A stretch of 64,000 bases of DNA from JBEVJK01 sp040510195 (GCA_040510195.1 JBEVJK010000082.1:24951-88950), one strand, 5' to 3'. Positions 43,964 through 54,610 are shown, counted from the stretch's first letter. Numbers and translations: made by a program. The notes: generated by a model not told the origin, from the letters alone.

Positions 43964-44647
43964 ATGAAGGTGCTGGCGATCGACACCGCCGACCGGCTCT
44001 GCGCCGCTGCGGTCCTCGACCAGGAAAGCGGCATCGAGCTCGGCCGCGTCGTCGTCGACCTCGGCACCGGCCATGCGGAGGCCCTGATCGGCGTCGTCGA
44101 AGAGACGCTGCAAGCTGCCGGGCTGGGCTTTGCCGATCTCGGCCGCATCGGCGTTGCGACCGGCCCAGGCTCCTTCACCGGCGTCAGGGTGGGGGTGGCG
44201 ACCGCGCGCGGGCTGGCGCTTGCCCTTGCGATTCCGGCTGTCGGCGTCACCACGCTCGACGCACTCGCCGAGGAAACGCGCCGGCTTTTTCCGGGCCGGG
44301 CGGTGCTGGTCGCCATCGACGCCCGCCGCAGCGAGCTCTACGCGGCCCTGTATGCGGCCGATGGCATGCTCCTGGCCGCACCATCCGTCTCGACCGCGCC
44401 CGCAGCCGCCGCGCTCGCTGCGGGCCACCGGGCCGTGCTGGCCGGCTCTTCCGCCGGCGAGGTTGCCGGGCTCGCCGGCCTCGCCGCGCCGGATTTCGGG
44501 CCGCTCCTGGCGACGGCCGACATCGGCACCTATGCGCGGCTGGCCGCTGCGGCGCCCGCCGACGCGCCGAGGCCCCGTCCGGCCTATCTGCGGGCACCCG
44601 ACGCCAAGCCGCAGGGCGGCCTCGTCCTGCCGCGGCGAGGCTCCTGA
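43964..44647 (+). CDS. tsaB: tRNA t6A37 synthesis protein TsaB
   Basis: This 227-residue actin-like-fold protein (MKVLAIDTADRLCAAAVL, then GRIGVATGPGSFTGVRVGVATARGLALAL) is the non-catalytic platform of the TsaBDE complex that makes t6A37 in tRNAs reading ANN codons. TsaD and TsaE are not in this window. Its stop overlaps the rimI start by one base, which matches the linked tsaB-rimI pair in many Proteobacteria. Confidence 0.93.
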   Translation: MKVLAIDTADRLCAAAVLDQESGIELGRVVVDLGTGHAEALIGVVEETLQAAGLGFADLGRIGVATGPGSFTGVRVGVATARGLALALAIPAVGVTTLDALAEETRRLFPGRAVLVAIDARRSELYAALYAADGMLLAAPSVSTAPAAAALAAGHRAVLAGSSAGEVAGLAGLAAPDFGPLLATADIGTYARLAAAAPADAPRPRPAYLRAPDAKPQGGLVLPRRGS

Positions 44648-45141
44648 TGCGGCTCCCCTTCATCGGCGGCCGGCCGCGCGACTGCACCATCCTGCCGCTG
44701 ATCGCCCGTCATGGCGCCGCGCTCGCCCGCCTCCACCGCGAGGATTTCGCCCGCCCCTGGACGGGCGGCGAGTTCGCCGACCTGCTGGCCGAGAAGACGG
44801 TGTTCGGCTTCGCCGCCTTCGAGACCGGCAACGCCAAGGCGGGACCCAAGGGCTTCGTGCTGGCCCGGCTGGCCGCCGGCGAGGCCGAGATCCTCACGGT
44901 GGCGGTGGCCCGCAGCCACCGTCGCCGCGGGCTCGGCCGCCAGCTGATGGACGCCGTCCTGCGCCGCCTGCACGCGTTGCGGGCCGAGGCGCTGTTCCTG
45001 GAGGTCGACGAGACCAACCAGCCCGCCATCGCGCTCTATCGGCGCCTCGGCTTCCGCGAGGTGGGCAAGCGACCCTCCTATTACGACGCCGGCGGCGGCC
45101 GCAAGTCGAACGCGCTCGTCATGCGCCGCGACCTGCGCTAG
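44647..45141 (+). CDS. rimI: Ribosomal protein S18 alanine N-acetyltransferase
   Basis: This 164-residue GNAT acetyltransferase has the acetyl-CoA binding motif VARSHRRRGLGRQLM (about residues 87-101) and the RimI ending LEVDETNQPAIALYRRLGFREVGKRPSYY. It modifies the N-terminus of S18 and possibly other alanine-starting proteins. The ATG shares one base with the tsaB stop. Family length is about 145-160, so it is nearly standard, with a slightly longer N-terminus. Confidence 0.92.
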   Translation: MRLPFIGGRPRDCTILPLIARHGAALARLHREDFARPWTGGEFADLLAEKTVFGFAAFETGNAKAGPKGFVLARLAAGEAEILTVAVARSHRRRGLGRQLMDAVLRRLHALRAEALFLEVDETNQPAIALYRRLGFREVGKRPSYYDAGGGRKSNALVMRRDLR

Positions 45142-45171
45142 CGCCGGCCGCGGGGAGGGCCGCCAACTCCT

Positions 45172-45978
45172 ATGATCGCCTCGATGCGCCGCGGACTGGC
45201 CCTGCTGACGATCGTCGCGGCGACGCTGGCCGTGGTGCCGCTGCAGTGGGGGATCCTCAAATCGGGCTGGGGCGATCCCGCCCGCCTGCCGCGCCACTGG
45301 CACCGCGTCGTCAGTCGCGCGCTCGGCCTGCGCATCCGCCGCCGTGGCCACCTCGCCCAGGTGCGGCCGCTGCTGATCGCCGCCAACCACATCTCCTGGA
45401 CCGACATCGTGGTGCTCGGCTCGCTGGCCGACGTCACCTTCATTGCCAAGTCGGACCTGGCGGGCTGGCCCGTGTTCGGCTTCCTCTCCACCTTGCAGCG
45501 CACCGTCTTCGTCGAGCGCGCGCGGCGCGGCCGCGCCGGCGCCCAGGCCGGCGAGATCGCCGCGCGGCTGGCCAGCCGGGACGCCGTCGTCCTCTTCGCC
45601 GAGGGCAGCACCGGCGACGGCAACCATCTCCTGCCCTTCAAGAGCACGCTGTTCGGTGCCGCCCGCCTGGCGCTGGCCGACGGGGTCGACACGGTCTGGA
45701 TCCAGCCCGTCGCCATCGCCTATACGCGTCTGCACGGAATGCCGATGGGCCGCCAGCACCGCCCGTTCGCCGCCTGGATCGGCGACGCCGATCTCGTTCC
45801 GCACCTGCTGGCGCTCACGGCCGAAGGCGCCATCGATGTCGAGGTCGCGTTCGGCGAGCTCGTGCCCTTCACCGTCGACAGCGACCGCAAGCGAGTGGCG
45901 CGCCACGTCGAGGCCGAGGTCCGCCGCATGCTCTCCGCAAGCCTGCGAAGCGCGCCGGCGGCCGGCCCGCCGCGTTGA
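45172..45978 (+). CDS. Lysophospholipid acyltransferase (PlsC/OlsA-like)
   Basis: This 268-residue membrane-bound acyltransferase has an N-terminal hydrophobic anchor, the catalytic NHISWTD motif (about residues 73-79), the FVERARRGRAG substrate segment and FAEGSTGDG. Its place immediately ahead of miaB is the position I recall for the ornithine-lipid acyltransferase OlsA of Sinorhizobium, so it could make ornithine lipid as well as, or instead of, phosphatidic acid. This is inference from position. An in-frame ATG at 45184 is an alternative start. Confidence 0.87.
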   Translation: MIASMRRGLALLTIVAATLAVVPLQWGILKSGWGDPARLPRHWHRVVSRALGLRIRRRGHLAQVRPLLIAANHISWTDIVVLGSLADVTFIAKSDLAGWPVFGFLSTLQRTVFVERARRGRAGAQAGEIAARLASRDAVVLFAEGSTGDGNHLLPFKSTLFGAARLALADGVDTVWIQPVAIAYTRLHGMPMGRQHRPFAAWIGDADLVPHLLALTAEGAIDVEVAFGELVPFTVDSDRKRVARHVEAEVRRMLSASLRSAPAAGPPR

Positions 45979-46032
45979 GATCGTCGCGCGACGGACTGTC
46001 CTTCGGCCGCGCAACGCGCTAAAAACCGCCGC

Positions 46033-47453
46033 ATGGAGTTCTACGAATCCGCCGAAGAGGCGCCGCATCCGGCCGTCGCACCCGAAGCGTCCGTGCCGAA
46101 GAAGGTCTTCCTCAAGACCTATGGCTGCCAGATGAACGTCTACGACAGTCAGCGCATGGGCGACGCGCTGGCCGCCGACGGCTATGTGCCGACCGACCGG
46201 GCCGAACAGGCCGACCTCATCCTGCTCAACACCTGCCACATCCGCGAGAAGGCCGCCGAGAAGGTGTATTCCGAGCTCGGCCGGCTGCGGAAGATCAAGG
46301 AGGCACGGGCCGCCGCGGGTCGCCTCACCACGATCGGTGTCGCCGGCTGCGTGGCCCAGGCCGAAGGCGACGAGATCCTGCGCCGCGCCCCCGTGGTCGA
46401 CCTGGTGGTCGGCCCGCAGGCGTATCACCGGCTTCCGGGCCTGCTGCGCACGCTGGAGGACAAGGGTCGCGCCGTCGACACCGACTACGCGCCGGAGGAC
46501 AAGTTCGAGCATCTGCCGCTGCCGCCGCGCCGTGCGGTGGCGGCGCGCGGTGTTGCCGCCTTCCTGACGGTGCAGGAGGGCTGCGACAAGTTCTGCACCT
46601 TCTGCGTCGTGCCCTATACCCGCGGGGCCGAGGTGTCGCGCCCGGTGGCGCAGATCCTCGCCGAGGCCGAGCGGCTGGCGGCGGCCGGCGTGCGCGAGGT
46701 GACGCTGCTCGGCCAGAACGTCAACGCCTGGCGCGCCAAGGGACCGGACGGCGGGGAGTGGGGGCTCGCCCGGCTGCTGTTTCGGCTGGCCGAAGTACCG
46801 GGCCTGGCGCGCCTGCGCTACACCACCAGCCACCCGCGCGACATGGACGACGCCCTCATCGCCGCGCATCGCGACCTGCCGGCGCTGATGCCCTATCTGC
46901 ATCTGCCGGTGCAGTCGGGGTCGGATCGCATCCTGAAGGCCATGAACCGCCGCCACGCCGGCGCCGACTATCTGCGCCTTGTCGACAAAATCCGCGCCGC
47001 GCGCCCCGATCTGGCGCTGTCGGGCGACTTCATCGTCGGCTTTCCCGGCGAGAGCGACGAGGATTTCGAGGCAACGCTCGCGCTGGTGCGTACCGTCGGG
47101 TACGCCCAGGCGTTTTCCTTCAAATATTCGCCGCGGCCCGGCACGCCGGCCGCCGAAATGGCCGCCCAGGTGCCGGAGCCGGTCAAGGACGAGCGCCTGC
47201 AGCGCCTCCAGGGCCTGCTGTTCGAGCAGCAGCGTGCCTTCGCGGCAAGCCTGACCGGCCGCGAGGTCGACCTTTTGATCGAGAAGCCGGGCCGCCAGCC
47301 GCGGCAGAGGGTCGGCCGCTCGCCTTGGCTGCAGCCGGTGATCGTGGATGAAAAGGCCGGCGAGATCGGCGAGATTGTCAGGGTCCGAATCGCTCGGGCC
47401 GGGCCGGCGAGCCTGTTCGCCGAGCTGCCGGGATCGAGCCCAGGGAGAACAGT

Positions 47454-47457
<4 letters not shown>
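46033..47457 (+). CDS. miaB: tRNA-2-methylthio-N6-dimethylallyladenosine synthase
   Basis: This 474-residue radical-SAM methylthiotransferase has an N-terminal domain with Cys ligands in KTYGCQMNVYDS, NTCHIREKA and VAGCVAQAEG. The radical-SAM CxxxCxxC is CDKFCTFC (about residues 184-191) and a C-terminal TRAM region ends in RVRIARAGPASLFAEL. It adds the 2-methylthio group to i6A37 in tRNAs reading UNN codons. A 20-residue Glu- and Pro-rich N-terminal tail precedes the domain. Its stop overlaps the TTG start of phoH. Confidence 0.96.
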
Positions 47458-48491
<1,034 letters not shown>

Positions 48492-48498
48492 GAAACGG

Positions 48499-49005
48499 AT
48501 GTCCGAGCCCCGCCATGCGGGTTCCGCTTGCGCAGCGGTCGCCACGGAGCTGATCGTCGAGGCCGGCGACTGGCCGCCGGAGACGGCGCTGGTGGCGCTG
48601 GCGCAAGCGGCCGTCGGCGCGGTGGCGGTCGAGCTCGGCCTGACCGGCGGACCGAGCGAGCTCAGCCTCGTCTTCACCGACGATGCCCGCATGAGAGTCC
48701 TGAACGCCGGCTGGCGGGGCAAGGACAAGCCGACCAACGTGCTCTCCTTCCCGGCCTCGCCGGCGCTCGCCCCGGGTGCTGCGCTGCCGCCCCTGCTGGG
48801 CGACATCGTGCTGGCCGCCGAGACGGTTTTCGGCGAGGCCGCCCTGGACGGCAAGTCGGTAGAGCACCATTTGAGCCACCTTATTGTACATGGCCTTCTG
48901 CATCTTCTCGGCTATGATCACGAGACAGACGGCCAGGCCGAGGCCATGGAGGCCGTCGAGCGTCGGGCTTTGGCGAGGCTTGCCATTCCCGATCCCTATG
49001 CGTAA
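48499..49005 (+). CDS. ybeY: Endoribonuclease YbeY (rRNA maturation)
   Basis: This 168-residue single-zinc endoribonuclease acts in 16S rRNA 3' maturation and ribosome quality control. The metal-binding motif is HLIVHGLLHLLGYDHETD (about residues 130-147), with three histidines as H-x3-H-x5-H; TDDARMRVLNAGWRGKDKPTNVLSF precedes it. The ATG at 48499 follows the phoH stop by 7 bp. Genes phoH, ybeY and corC form the conserved trio. Confidence 0.93.
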   Translation: MSEPRHAGSACAAVATELIVEAGDWPPETALVALAQAAVGAVAVELGLTGGPSELSLVFTDDARMRVLNAGWRGKDKPTNVLSFPASPALAPGAALPPLLGDIVLAAETVFGEAALDGKSVEHHLSHLIVHGLLHLLGYDHETDGQAEAMEAVERRALARLAIPDPYA

Positions 49006-49032
49006 CAGGAAGCGGCTACCCACCGGACGACG

Positions 49033-50091
49033 ATGAGCGATACCCCCAAGACCAGCGCCGAAGCAGAGCCGAGCGGCGGCGAGCAGCAGGCGGTGTCGCC
49101 CGGTGCCCGCGGCGAGGACGGCCCGAGTACCATCGAACAGGCGCCTGCCGAGCGGCCCTCCCTCCTGGAGCGGCTGACCGGCCTATTCCGGCACCGGAAC
49201 GGCTCCAGCCTGCGCGACGACCTGGCCGACGCCCTTGCCGAAACCGCCGCCGACGGTGCGGCCTTCTCGCCTGGCGAGCGTGCCATGCTCAACAACATCC
49301 TGCGGTTGCGCGAGGTGCGCGTCGAGGACGTCATGGTGCCACGCGCCGATGTGGAGGCTGTGGAGATCGCCACCACGCTCGGCGCCCTGCTGAACCAGTT
49401 CGAGCAGTCGGGCCACTCGCGCATGCCGGTTTTTTCCGAGACGCTCGACGATCCGCGCGGCATGGTTCACATCCGCGACGTGATGAGCCACGTCACCCGC
49501 CAGGCCCGCACGCGCAAGGGCCGCGGCGCCCGCGCTAACCGCCCGGCTCCGCTCGACCTGCCCCAGGTGGACCTGAGCAAGTCGCTCGGCGAACTCAACC
49601 TCATCCGCAGCGTGCTGTTCGTGCCGCCCTCCATGCTGGCCTCCGACCTCATGGCGCGTATGCAGGCGACGCGAACCCAGATGGCGCTGGTGATCGACGA
49701 ATATGGCGGCACCGACGGCCTCGTCTCGCTGGAGGACATCGTCGAGATGGTGGTCGGCGACATCGAGGACGAGCACGACGACGAGGAGCCGCTGATCACG
49801 CAGACCGGCGAGGGCATCTTCATCGTCGACGCCAAGGCCGAGATCGACGATGTCGCTGCCAAGATCGGCGACGACTTCAAGCCGGGCGAGCATGGCGACT
49901 CCGTCGACACCATCGGCGGCATGATCTTCAACACGCTCGGCCGCGTCCCGGCCCGCGGCGAGGTCGTGCAGGCGATCCCCGGCTTCGAGTTCCATGTGCT
50001 CGATGCGGACCCGCGGCGCGTAAAGCGAGTGCGGATCGTTCACGATCCGAAGGGCGAGCGCCGCCGTCGGGTTCGTGAGCAGCAGGCCTGA
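49033..50091 (+). CDS. corC: CorC/HlyC-type CBS-domain protein
   Basis: This 352-residue cytoplasmic protein has two CBS domains (about residues 95-220: VRVEDVMVPRADVEAVEIAT, PVFSETLDDPRGMVHIRDVM, MALVIDEYGGTDGLVSLEDIVEMVVG). The CorC_HlyC transporter-associated domain follows (VDAKAEIDDVAAKIGD, DTIGGMIFNTLGRVPARGE). Relatives affect Co/Mg efflux and have been called hemolysin-like, though here no membrane anchor is seen. The first 65 residues are a low-complexity tail. It lies 27 bp after ybeY and upstream of lnt. Confidence 0.88.
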   Translation: MSDTPKTSAEAEPSGGEQQAVSPGARGEDGPSTIEQAPAERPSLLERLTGLFRHRNGSSLRDDLADALAETAADGAAFSPGERAMLNNILRLREVRVEDVMVPRADVEAVEIATTLGALLNQFEQSGHSRMPVFSETLDDPRGMVHIRDVMSHVTRQARTRKGRGARANRPAPLDLPQVDLSKSLGELNLIRSVLFVPPSMLASDLMARMQATRTQMALVIDEYGGTDGLVSLEDIVEMVVGDIEDEHDDEEPLITQTGEGIFIVDAKAEIDDVAAKIGDDFKPGEHGDSVDTIGGMIFNTLGRVPARGEVVQAIPGFEFHVLDADPRRVKRVRIVHDPKGERRRRVREQQA

Positions 50092-50167
50092 GCGCTTGCG
50101 CGCCGGGCCGTTGGATCGCAGTCTGCATCCCGGCACCCCGATGGGGGGTGATTCTCTGGGTGTGGGC

Positions 50168-51772
50168 ATGAAGGGCCTGGCCGGCAGAATAATATTGCTG
50201 TGGGGCTGGCGCCGCTTCCTGGCCGCCTTCATGGCCGGCGCCTTGGCCGTGCTGACCCAGGCGCCCTACGATTTCTTCGCCGCCGGCTTCGTGTCCTTTC
50301 CGGTCCTCGTGTGGCTGATCGACGGCGCCACCGCCGATTCGCCCTCCCGCCTGCTCGGCCGCCTCAGCCCCGCCTTCGCGGTCGGCTGGTGGTTCGGGTT
50401 CGGCTATTTCGTCGCCGGCCTCTGGTGGGTCGGCGGCGCCCTGCTGGTCGAGGCCGAGAGCTTCGCCTGGGCGTTGCCGCTGGCCGTCTTGGCGCTGCCG
50501 GCGGCGATGGCGGTGTTCTGGGGCCTCGCCGCTGCGCTCGCCCGGCTTCTCTGGAGCGGCGGCCTCGGCCGCATCGCCGCGCTCGCCGCGGCCTTCGGCA
50601 TCGCCGAATGGCTGCGCGCCGTGGCCTTCACCGGCTTTCCATGGAATCCCATCGGCTTCGCGGCCATGCCGGTCCCGCTGCTGATGCAGTCGGTGTCGGT
50701 GGTCGGCGTCACCGGCATGAACGCGCTTGCCGTCTTCGTTTTTTCCGTGCCGGCGCTGCTCGCCGATCGCCGCGGCCTGCGGCCCGGTCTCGCCATCGCG
50801 GCGCTGCTCGTGGCCGCCCATGTCGGCTTCGGCCTCTACCGGCTGGCCTTGGCCGATGCGGGAGCGGCCGGCGGCCGCGAGCTCTCGGTGCGCATCGTCC
50901 AGCCCGACATCCTGCAGACCGAGAAATGGGAAGGCAGCGTCCGCGACCGCATCTTCAAGGCGATCCTCGACCTGTCCTCGGCTCCCGCCAAGGCGGCCGG
51001 GTTCAAGCCCGACCTGATCCTGTGGCCAGAGACCTCCGTTCCGTTCCTGTTCACCGAGCGCCCGGACGGACTGGCCGCTATCGGCGAGAGCCTGGCCGAT
51101 GGCCAGCTGTTGCTGGCCGGGGCGGTGCGCCAGGAGGGCGCCGAGGGCACCAATGCCGGGGCGCGCTACTACAATTCCGTGGTCGCGGTGGACGACAAGG
51201 GCGAGATCGTCGACGCCGTCGACAAGGTGCACCTCGTGCCGTTCGGCGAATACCTGCCCTTCGAGGACGACCTTGCCGAGATCGGCATCGAGAAGATCGT
51301 GCCCTTTCCGATGAGCTTCTCGGCCGGCGCCAAGCGCCATCCCTTGATCGTCGACGGCTCGCTGCGTGCGGTGCCGTTCGTCTGCTACGAGATCATCTTC
51401 CCCGATTTGGTGGACCGCGACACGGCCGAGGCCGACGTCGTCGTCAACGTCACCAACGATGCCTGGTTCGGCGACACCCCTGGTCCCTACCAGCATTTCC
51501 GGCAGGCGCAGGTGCGGGCGGTCGAGACGGGACTGCCGCTGATCCGCGCCGCCAATACGGGGATTTCCGGAGTCGTGGACAGCCACGGCCGCATCGTCGA
51601 CGCCCTCGCGATGAACGTCAGCGGCGTCATCGACGTGACTCTTCGCCTTTCGCAGGACACACTAGGCCAGTCTCTTCGGCAAGCTCGCCGGCTGATCGGC
51701 CCGGTCATCCTGCTGCTTTTGGTGGTGTTTGCATTTTCAGTGCGTGTGCGACAGCGCCTTAGGGCGAATTGA
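50168..51772 (+). CDS. lnt: Apolipoprotein N-acyltransferase
   Basis: This 534-residue inner-membrane enzyme adds the third acyl chain to lipoproteins in the periplasm. About seven N-terminal helices precede a nitrilase-type catalytic domain. The triad positions are visible: Glu in LILWPETSVPF, Lys in VDKVHLVPFGEY and Cys in VPFVCYEIIFPD. Of several upstream ATGs, 50168 begins MKGLAGRIILLWGWRR, the family-typical start; the ribosome site is weak. Confidence 0.94.
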   Translation: MKGLAGRIILLWGWRRFLAAFMAGALAVLTQAPYDFFAAGFVSFPVLVWLIDGATADSPSRLLGRLSPAFAVGWWFGFGYFVAGLWWVGGALLVEAESFAWALPLAVLALPAAMAVFWGLAAALARLLWSGGLGRIAALAAAFGIAEWLRAVAFTGFPWNPIGFAAMPVPLLMQSVSVVGVTGMNALAVFVFSVPALLADRRGLRPGLAIAALLVAAHVGFGLYRLALADAGAAGGRELSVRIVQPDILQTEKWEGSVRDRIFKAILDLSSAPAKAAGFKPDLILWPETSVPFLFTERPDGLAAIGESLADGQLLLAGAVRQEGAEGTNAGARYYNSVVAVDDKGEIVDAVDKVHLVPFGEYLPFEDDLAEIGIEKIVPFPMSFSAGAKRHPLIVDGSLRAVPFVCYEIIFPDLVDRDTAEADVVVNVTNDAWFGDTPGPYQHFRQAQVRAVETGLPLIRAANTGISGVVDSHGRIVDALAMNVSGVIDVTLRLSQDTLGQSLRQARRLIGPVILLLLVVFAFSVRVRQRLRAN

Positions 51773-51908
51773 CAGAATGTATATTAGAATTTCATAGTGG
51801 ACCGTTTTCTGAACGTCCGAATTGGTATCCGTTAATGTTGGGCATTGGATCAGCCAATCGGAGGTGGGAGACGGGGCAGAAAAAAGCCGTTTCAGCGGCG
51901 AGGTAAAA

Positions 51909-52325
51909 ATGATTGAAAATAAGAAGAAGCCAAATCCGATCGATATTCATGTGGGGAGCCGGATACGGCTTCGTCGGAATATGTTAGGGATGAGCCAAGA
52001 AAGACTTGGCGAAAACCTTGGGATCACATTCCAGCAGATCCAGAAGTACGAGAAGGGAACGAACCGGGTAGGGGCGAGTCGGTTGCAAGCAATCGCTTCG
52101 ATTCTCTCTGTGCCTGTCGCCTTCTTCTTCGAGGATGCGCCGGGACGTGAGAACGGGAACGCTTCCGGCCTGTCGGAGGACAATTCGACGACCTATGTCG
52201 TTGATTTCCTGAACAGCCCGGAAGGCCTGCAACTGAACCGCGCCTTCGTCCGCATCTCGGACGCCAAGGTGCGCCGCAAGGTTGTGGACCTGGTCAAGGC
52301 TCTGGCGGCCGAAGACGAAGTTTAG
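51909..52325 (+). CDS. XRE-family HTH regulator
   Basis: This 138-residue protein has an N-terminal helix-turn-helix (IRLRRNMLGMSQERLGENLGITFQQIQKYEKG, about residues 17-48) with the rhizobial opening KKKPNPIDIHVGS. A long C-terminal helix follows (VRRKVVDLVKALAAE). The family lies between lnt and metK in many Hyphomicrobiales, and I know of no established target. GAGG lies 5-6 nt before the ATG. The upstream 136 bp is AT-rich for the window and probably holds its promoter. Confidence 0.88.
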   Translation: MIENKKKPNPIDIHVGSRIRLRRNMLGMSQERLGENLGITFQQIQKYEKGTNRVGASRLQAIASILSVPVAFFFEDAPGRENGNASGLSEDNSTTYVVDFLNSPEGLQLNRAFVRISDAKVRRKVVDLVKALAAEDEV

Positions 52326-52427
52326 GCCGGGACCGCCGGGCGATCGCTCGGCGTCGCCGGTCTCGAACGTCGGTCGGTGCCGGCGGGGTAGGCGGCTGTT
52401 CATTTGGCTAAGCTCCCTCATCGAGGC

Positions 52428-52456
52428 TTGACGGCATCGATTCCGGTTCGCTACAC
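52428..52456 (+). promoter_or_regulatory. Sigma-70 promoter of metK
   Basis: TTGACG (52428-52433), a 17-nt spacer and CTACAC (52451-52456) match the rhizobial CTTGAC-N17-CTATAT consensus closely. The leader of about 45 nt is too short for the known SAM riboswitches, and none was recognised. Confidence 0.68.
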
Positions 52457-52506
52457 GATCTCACGCCTGTCCGGCGGCCGGCCGGAATTTACGAGAGGGG
52501 ACACCC

Positions 52507-53787
52507 GTGGCGCGCCAGAACTATCTCTTCACCAGCGAATCCGTATCCGAAGGCCACCCTGACAAGGTGTGCGATCGCATCTCCGACGAGATCGTCGACC
52601 TGGTCTATCGCGAGGCCAAGAAGGTCGGCATGGACCCGTGGGACGTGCGGGTCGCATGCGAGACCCTCGCCACCACCAACCGCGTCATCATCGCGGGCGA
52701 GGTGCGCGTTCCTCCGTCTCTGATCAAGGTCGGCAAGGACGGCAAGCCGGTCCTCGACGCCGCCGGGCATCCTCAGGTCAATCCGTCCAAGTTCCGCTCG
52801 GTCGCCCGCCGCGCCATCCGCGCGATCGGCTACGAGCAGAACGGCTTCCACTGGAAGACCGCCAAGATCGACGTGCTCCTGCACGCCCAGTCGGCCGACA
52901 TCGCGCAGGGCGTCGACCGCGCCGCCGATGCCAATGCCGAGGGCGCCGGCGACCAGGGCATCATGTTCGGCTATGCCTGCCGCGAAACCCCGGACCTCAT
53001 GCCGGCCCCGATCTACTACAGCCACAAGGTGCTCGAGGTCCTCTCGGAGGCCCGCAAGGCGGGCTCCGGCGATGTCGGCAAGCTCGGCCCTGACGCCAAG
53101 AGCCAGGTGACGGTGCGCTATGTCGCCGGCAAGCCGGCCGAGGTCACCCAGATCGTGCTGTCGACGCAGCACCTCGACGAGAGCTGGGATTCGGCGAAGG
53201 TCCGCAAGGTGGTCGAGCCTTACATCCGCGAGGCGCTGGGCGACCTCCAGATCGCGCCCACCTGCAATTGGTACATCAATCCGACGGGCAAGTTCGTGAT
53301 CGGCGGTCCCGACGGCGATGCCGGCCTCACCGGCCGCAAGATCATCGTCGACACCTATGGCGGGGCGGCGCCGCATGGCGGCGGTGCCTTCTCGGGCAAG
53401 GACACGACCAAGGTCGACCGCTCGGCCGCTTATGCCGCACGCTATCTCGCCAAGAACGTGGTCGCCGCCAAGCTGGCCGACCGCTGCACCATCCAGCTGT
53501 CCTACGCCATCGGCGTCGCCCAGCCGCTGTCGATCTATGTCGACCTGCACGGCACCGGGAAGGTGGAGGAAGCGGCGTTGGAGGAAGCGCTGCGCGAGGT
53601 GATGGACCTGTCGCCCTCGGGAATCCGCCGCCACCTCGATCTCAACAAGCCGATCTACGCCAAGACCACGGCCTACGGCCATTTCGGCCGCAAGCCGGGC
53701 CGTGACGGGTCGTTCGCCTGGGAGCGGACCGACCTCGTCAAGGCGATCAAGGACGCCGTCGCCGCCAAGGAGCGCGTCGCCGCGTAG
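52507..53787 (+). CDS. metK: S-adenosylmethionine synthetase
   Basis: This 426-residue enzyme joins methionine and ATP to SAM. It is alphaproteobacterial in type. Recognisable are YLFTSESVSEGHPDKV (N-terminal ATP site), HAQSADIAQGVDR, the flexible loop GDQGIMFGYAC and the phosphate-binding GGAAPHGGGAFSGKDTTKVDRSAAYAARYLAKN. A GTG start follows GAGAGGGGA by 6 nt, with a sigma-70 promoter upstream. It lies 10 bp before trmB, so they are probably co-transcribed, and TrmB uses its product. Confidence 0.97.
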   Translation: MARQNYLFTSESVSEGHPDKVCDRISDEIVDLVYREAKKVGMDPWDVRVACETLATTNRVIIAGEVRVPPSLIKVGKDGKPVLDAAGHPQVNPSKFRSVARRAIRAIGYEQNGFHWKTAKIDVLLHAQSADIAQGVDRAADANAEGAGDQGIMFGYACRETPDLMPAPIYYSHKVLEVLSEARKAGSGDVGKLGPDAKSQVTVRYVAGKPAEVTQIVLSTQHLDESWDSAKVRKVVEPYIREALGDLQIAPTCNWYINPTGKFVIGGPDGDAGLTGRKIIVDTYGGAAPHGGGAFSGKDTTKVDRSAAYAARYLAKNVVAAKLADRCTIQLSYAIGVAQPLSIYVDLHGTGKVEEAALEEALREVMDLSPSGIRRHLDLNKPIYAKTTAYGHFGRKPGRDGSFAWERTDLVKAIKDAVAAKERVAA

Positions 53788-53797
53788 CCGGGACGCG

Positions 53798-54496
53798 ATG
53801 GGCGAGACGCGCCGCACCAGGGCGACCGAGGCCTTTTACGGCCGTAGACATGGCAAGACGCTGCGGCCGCGTCCGGCCGCGGCTCTCGAGGCGGGGCTCG
53901 CCCGTTACGGCATGCCCCTCGACACGCCGCCGCCCGGCGACCTGCAGAGGCTGTTCGCCGACCCCGTGGCCGCGGTCCGCCTGGAGATCGGCTTCGGCGG
54001 CGGCGAACACCTGCTGCATCGGGCGGCGATGCATGGCGATGTCGGCTTCATCGGCGTCGAGCCGTTCGTCAACGGCATGGCCAAGCTGATGCAGGCCCTC
54101 GAAGAGGCGCCGCGCGGCAACATACGGGTCTATGGCGACGACGCCACCCGCCTCCTCGACTGGCTGCCGGATGCCAGCCTGGAGGAGATTGCGCTCCTCT
54201 ATCCGGATCCCTGGCCGAAGAAGCGCCATTGGAAGCGCCGCTTCGTCGGTCGCGCCAACCTCGACCGCTTCGCCCGGGTGCTTGAGCCGGGCGGCCTGTT
54301 CCGCTTTGCCTCGGACATCGACGGCTATGTCGATTGGACGCTGCAGCACTGCCGCGCGCATCCGGCGTTCTCCTGGACAGCGCGCCAAGCCGCCGACTGG
54401 CACCGGTCCTTTCCGGACTGGCCCGGCACCCGCTACGAGGCCAAGGCCTTGCGCGAGGGGCGACGGGCTGCCTACCTGACCTTCGTCCGCCGCTGA
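53798..54496 (+). CDS. trmB: tRNA (guanine-N7)-methyltransferase
   Basis: This 232-residue SAM-dependent methyltransferase makes m7G46 in tRNA. The SAM site is RLEIGFGGGEHLLHRA (about residues 61-76) and the catalytic segment is LLYPDPWPKKRHWKRRFV. The C-terminal part binds tRNA. The start at 53798 gives family length; the frame is open upstream only over metK. It is 10 bp behind metK and 145 bp ahead of rimP. Confidence 0.94.
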   Translation: MGETRRTRATEAFYGRRHGKTLRPRPAAALEAGLARYGMPLDTPPPGDLQRLFADPVAAVRLEIGFGGGEHLLHRAAMHGDVGFIGVEPFVNGMAKLMQALEEAPRGNIRVYGDDATRLLDWLPDASLEEIALLYPDPWPKKRHWKRRFVGRANLDRFARVLEPGGLFRFASDIDGYVDWTLQHCRAHPAFSWTARQAADWHRSFPDWPGTRYEAKALREGRRAAYLTFVRR

Positions 54497-54522
54497 CCTG
54501 GGCCAAAAGCGTTGGGATGGGG

Positions 54523-54550
54523 TTGATAACGGCGCGCCGATGGACTACAT
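54523..54550 (+). promoter_or_regulatory. Sigma-70-like promoter of the rimP-nusA-infB operon
   Basis: TTGATA (54523-54528), 16 nt and CTACAT (54545-54550) form a plausible promoter. Transcription from about 54557 would give a leader of about 85 nt before rimP, with the hairpin at 54580 inside it. Confidence 0.5.
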
Positions 54551-54579
54551 ACCCGATAAATTCTTGGTCGGTTAGACGA

Positions 54580-54610
54580 AGAGTGGGTCCACCCGGTCCC
54601 GCTCTTTTTT
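54580..54610 (+). ncRNA. rimP leader hairpin with T tract (attenuator-like)
   Basis: AGAGTGGG (54580-54587) and CCCGCTCT (54598-54605) form an 8-bp stem with one G-U pair around a 10-nt loop. It is followed by six or seven T residues, directly ahead of rimP. This fits the 'rimP leader' RNA motif described for alphaproteobacteria. It may terminate transcription early and control the nusA operon, possibly by a product of the operon; mechanism not known. Confidence 0.6.

Noticed and set aside
52326..52506. Possible SAM riboswitch ahead of metK
   Set aside because: Transcription from the predicted promoter would leave only about 45 nt of leader, and no conserved SAM-II, SAM/SAH or SAM-V elements were recognised.
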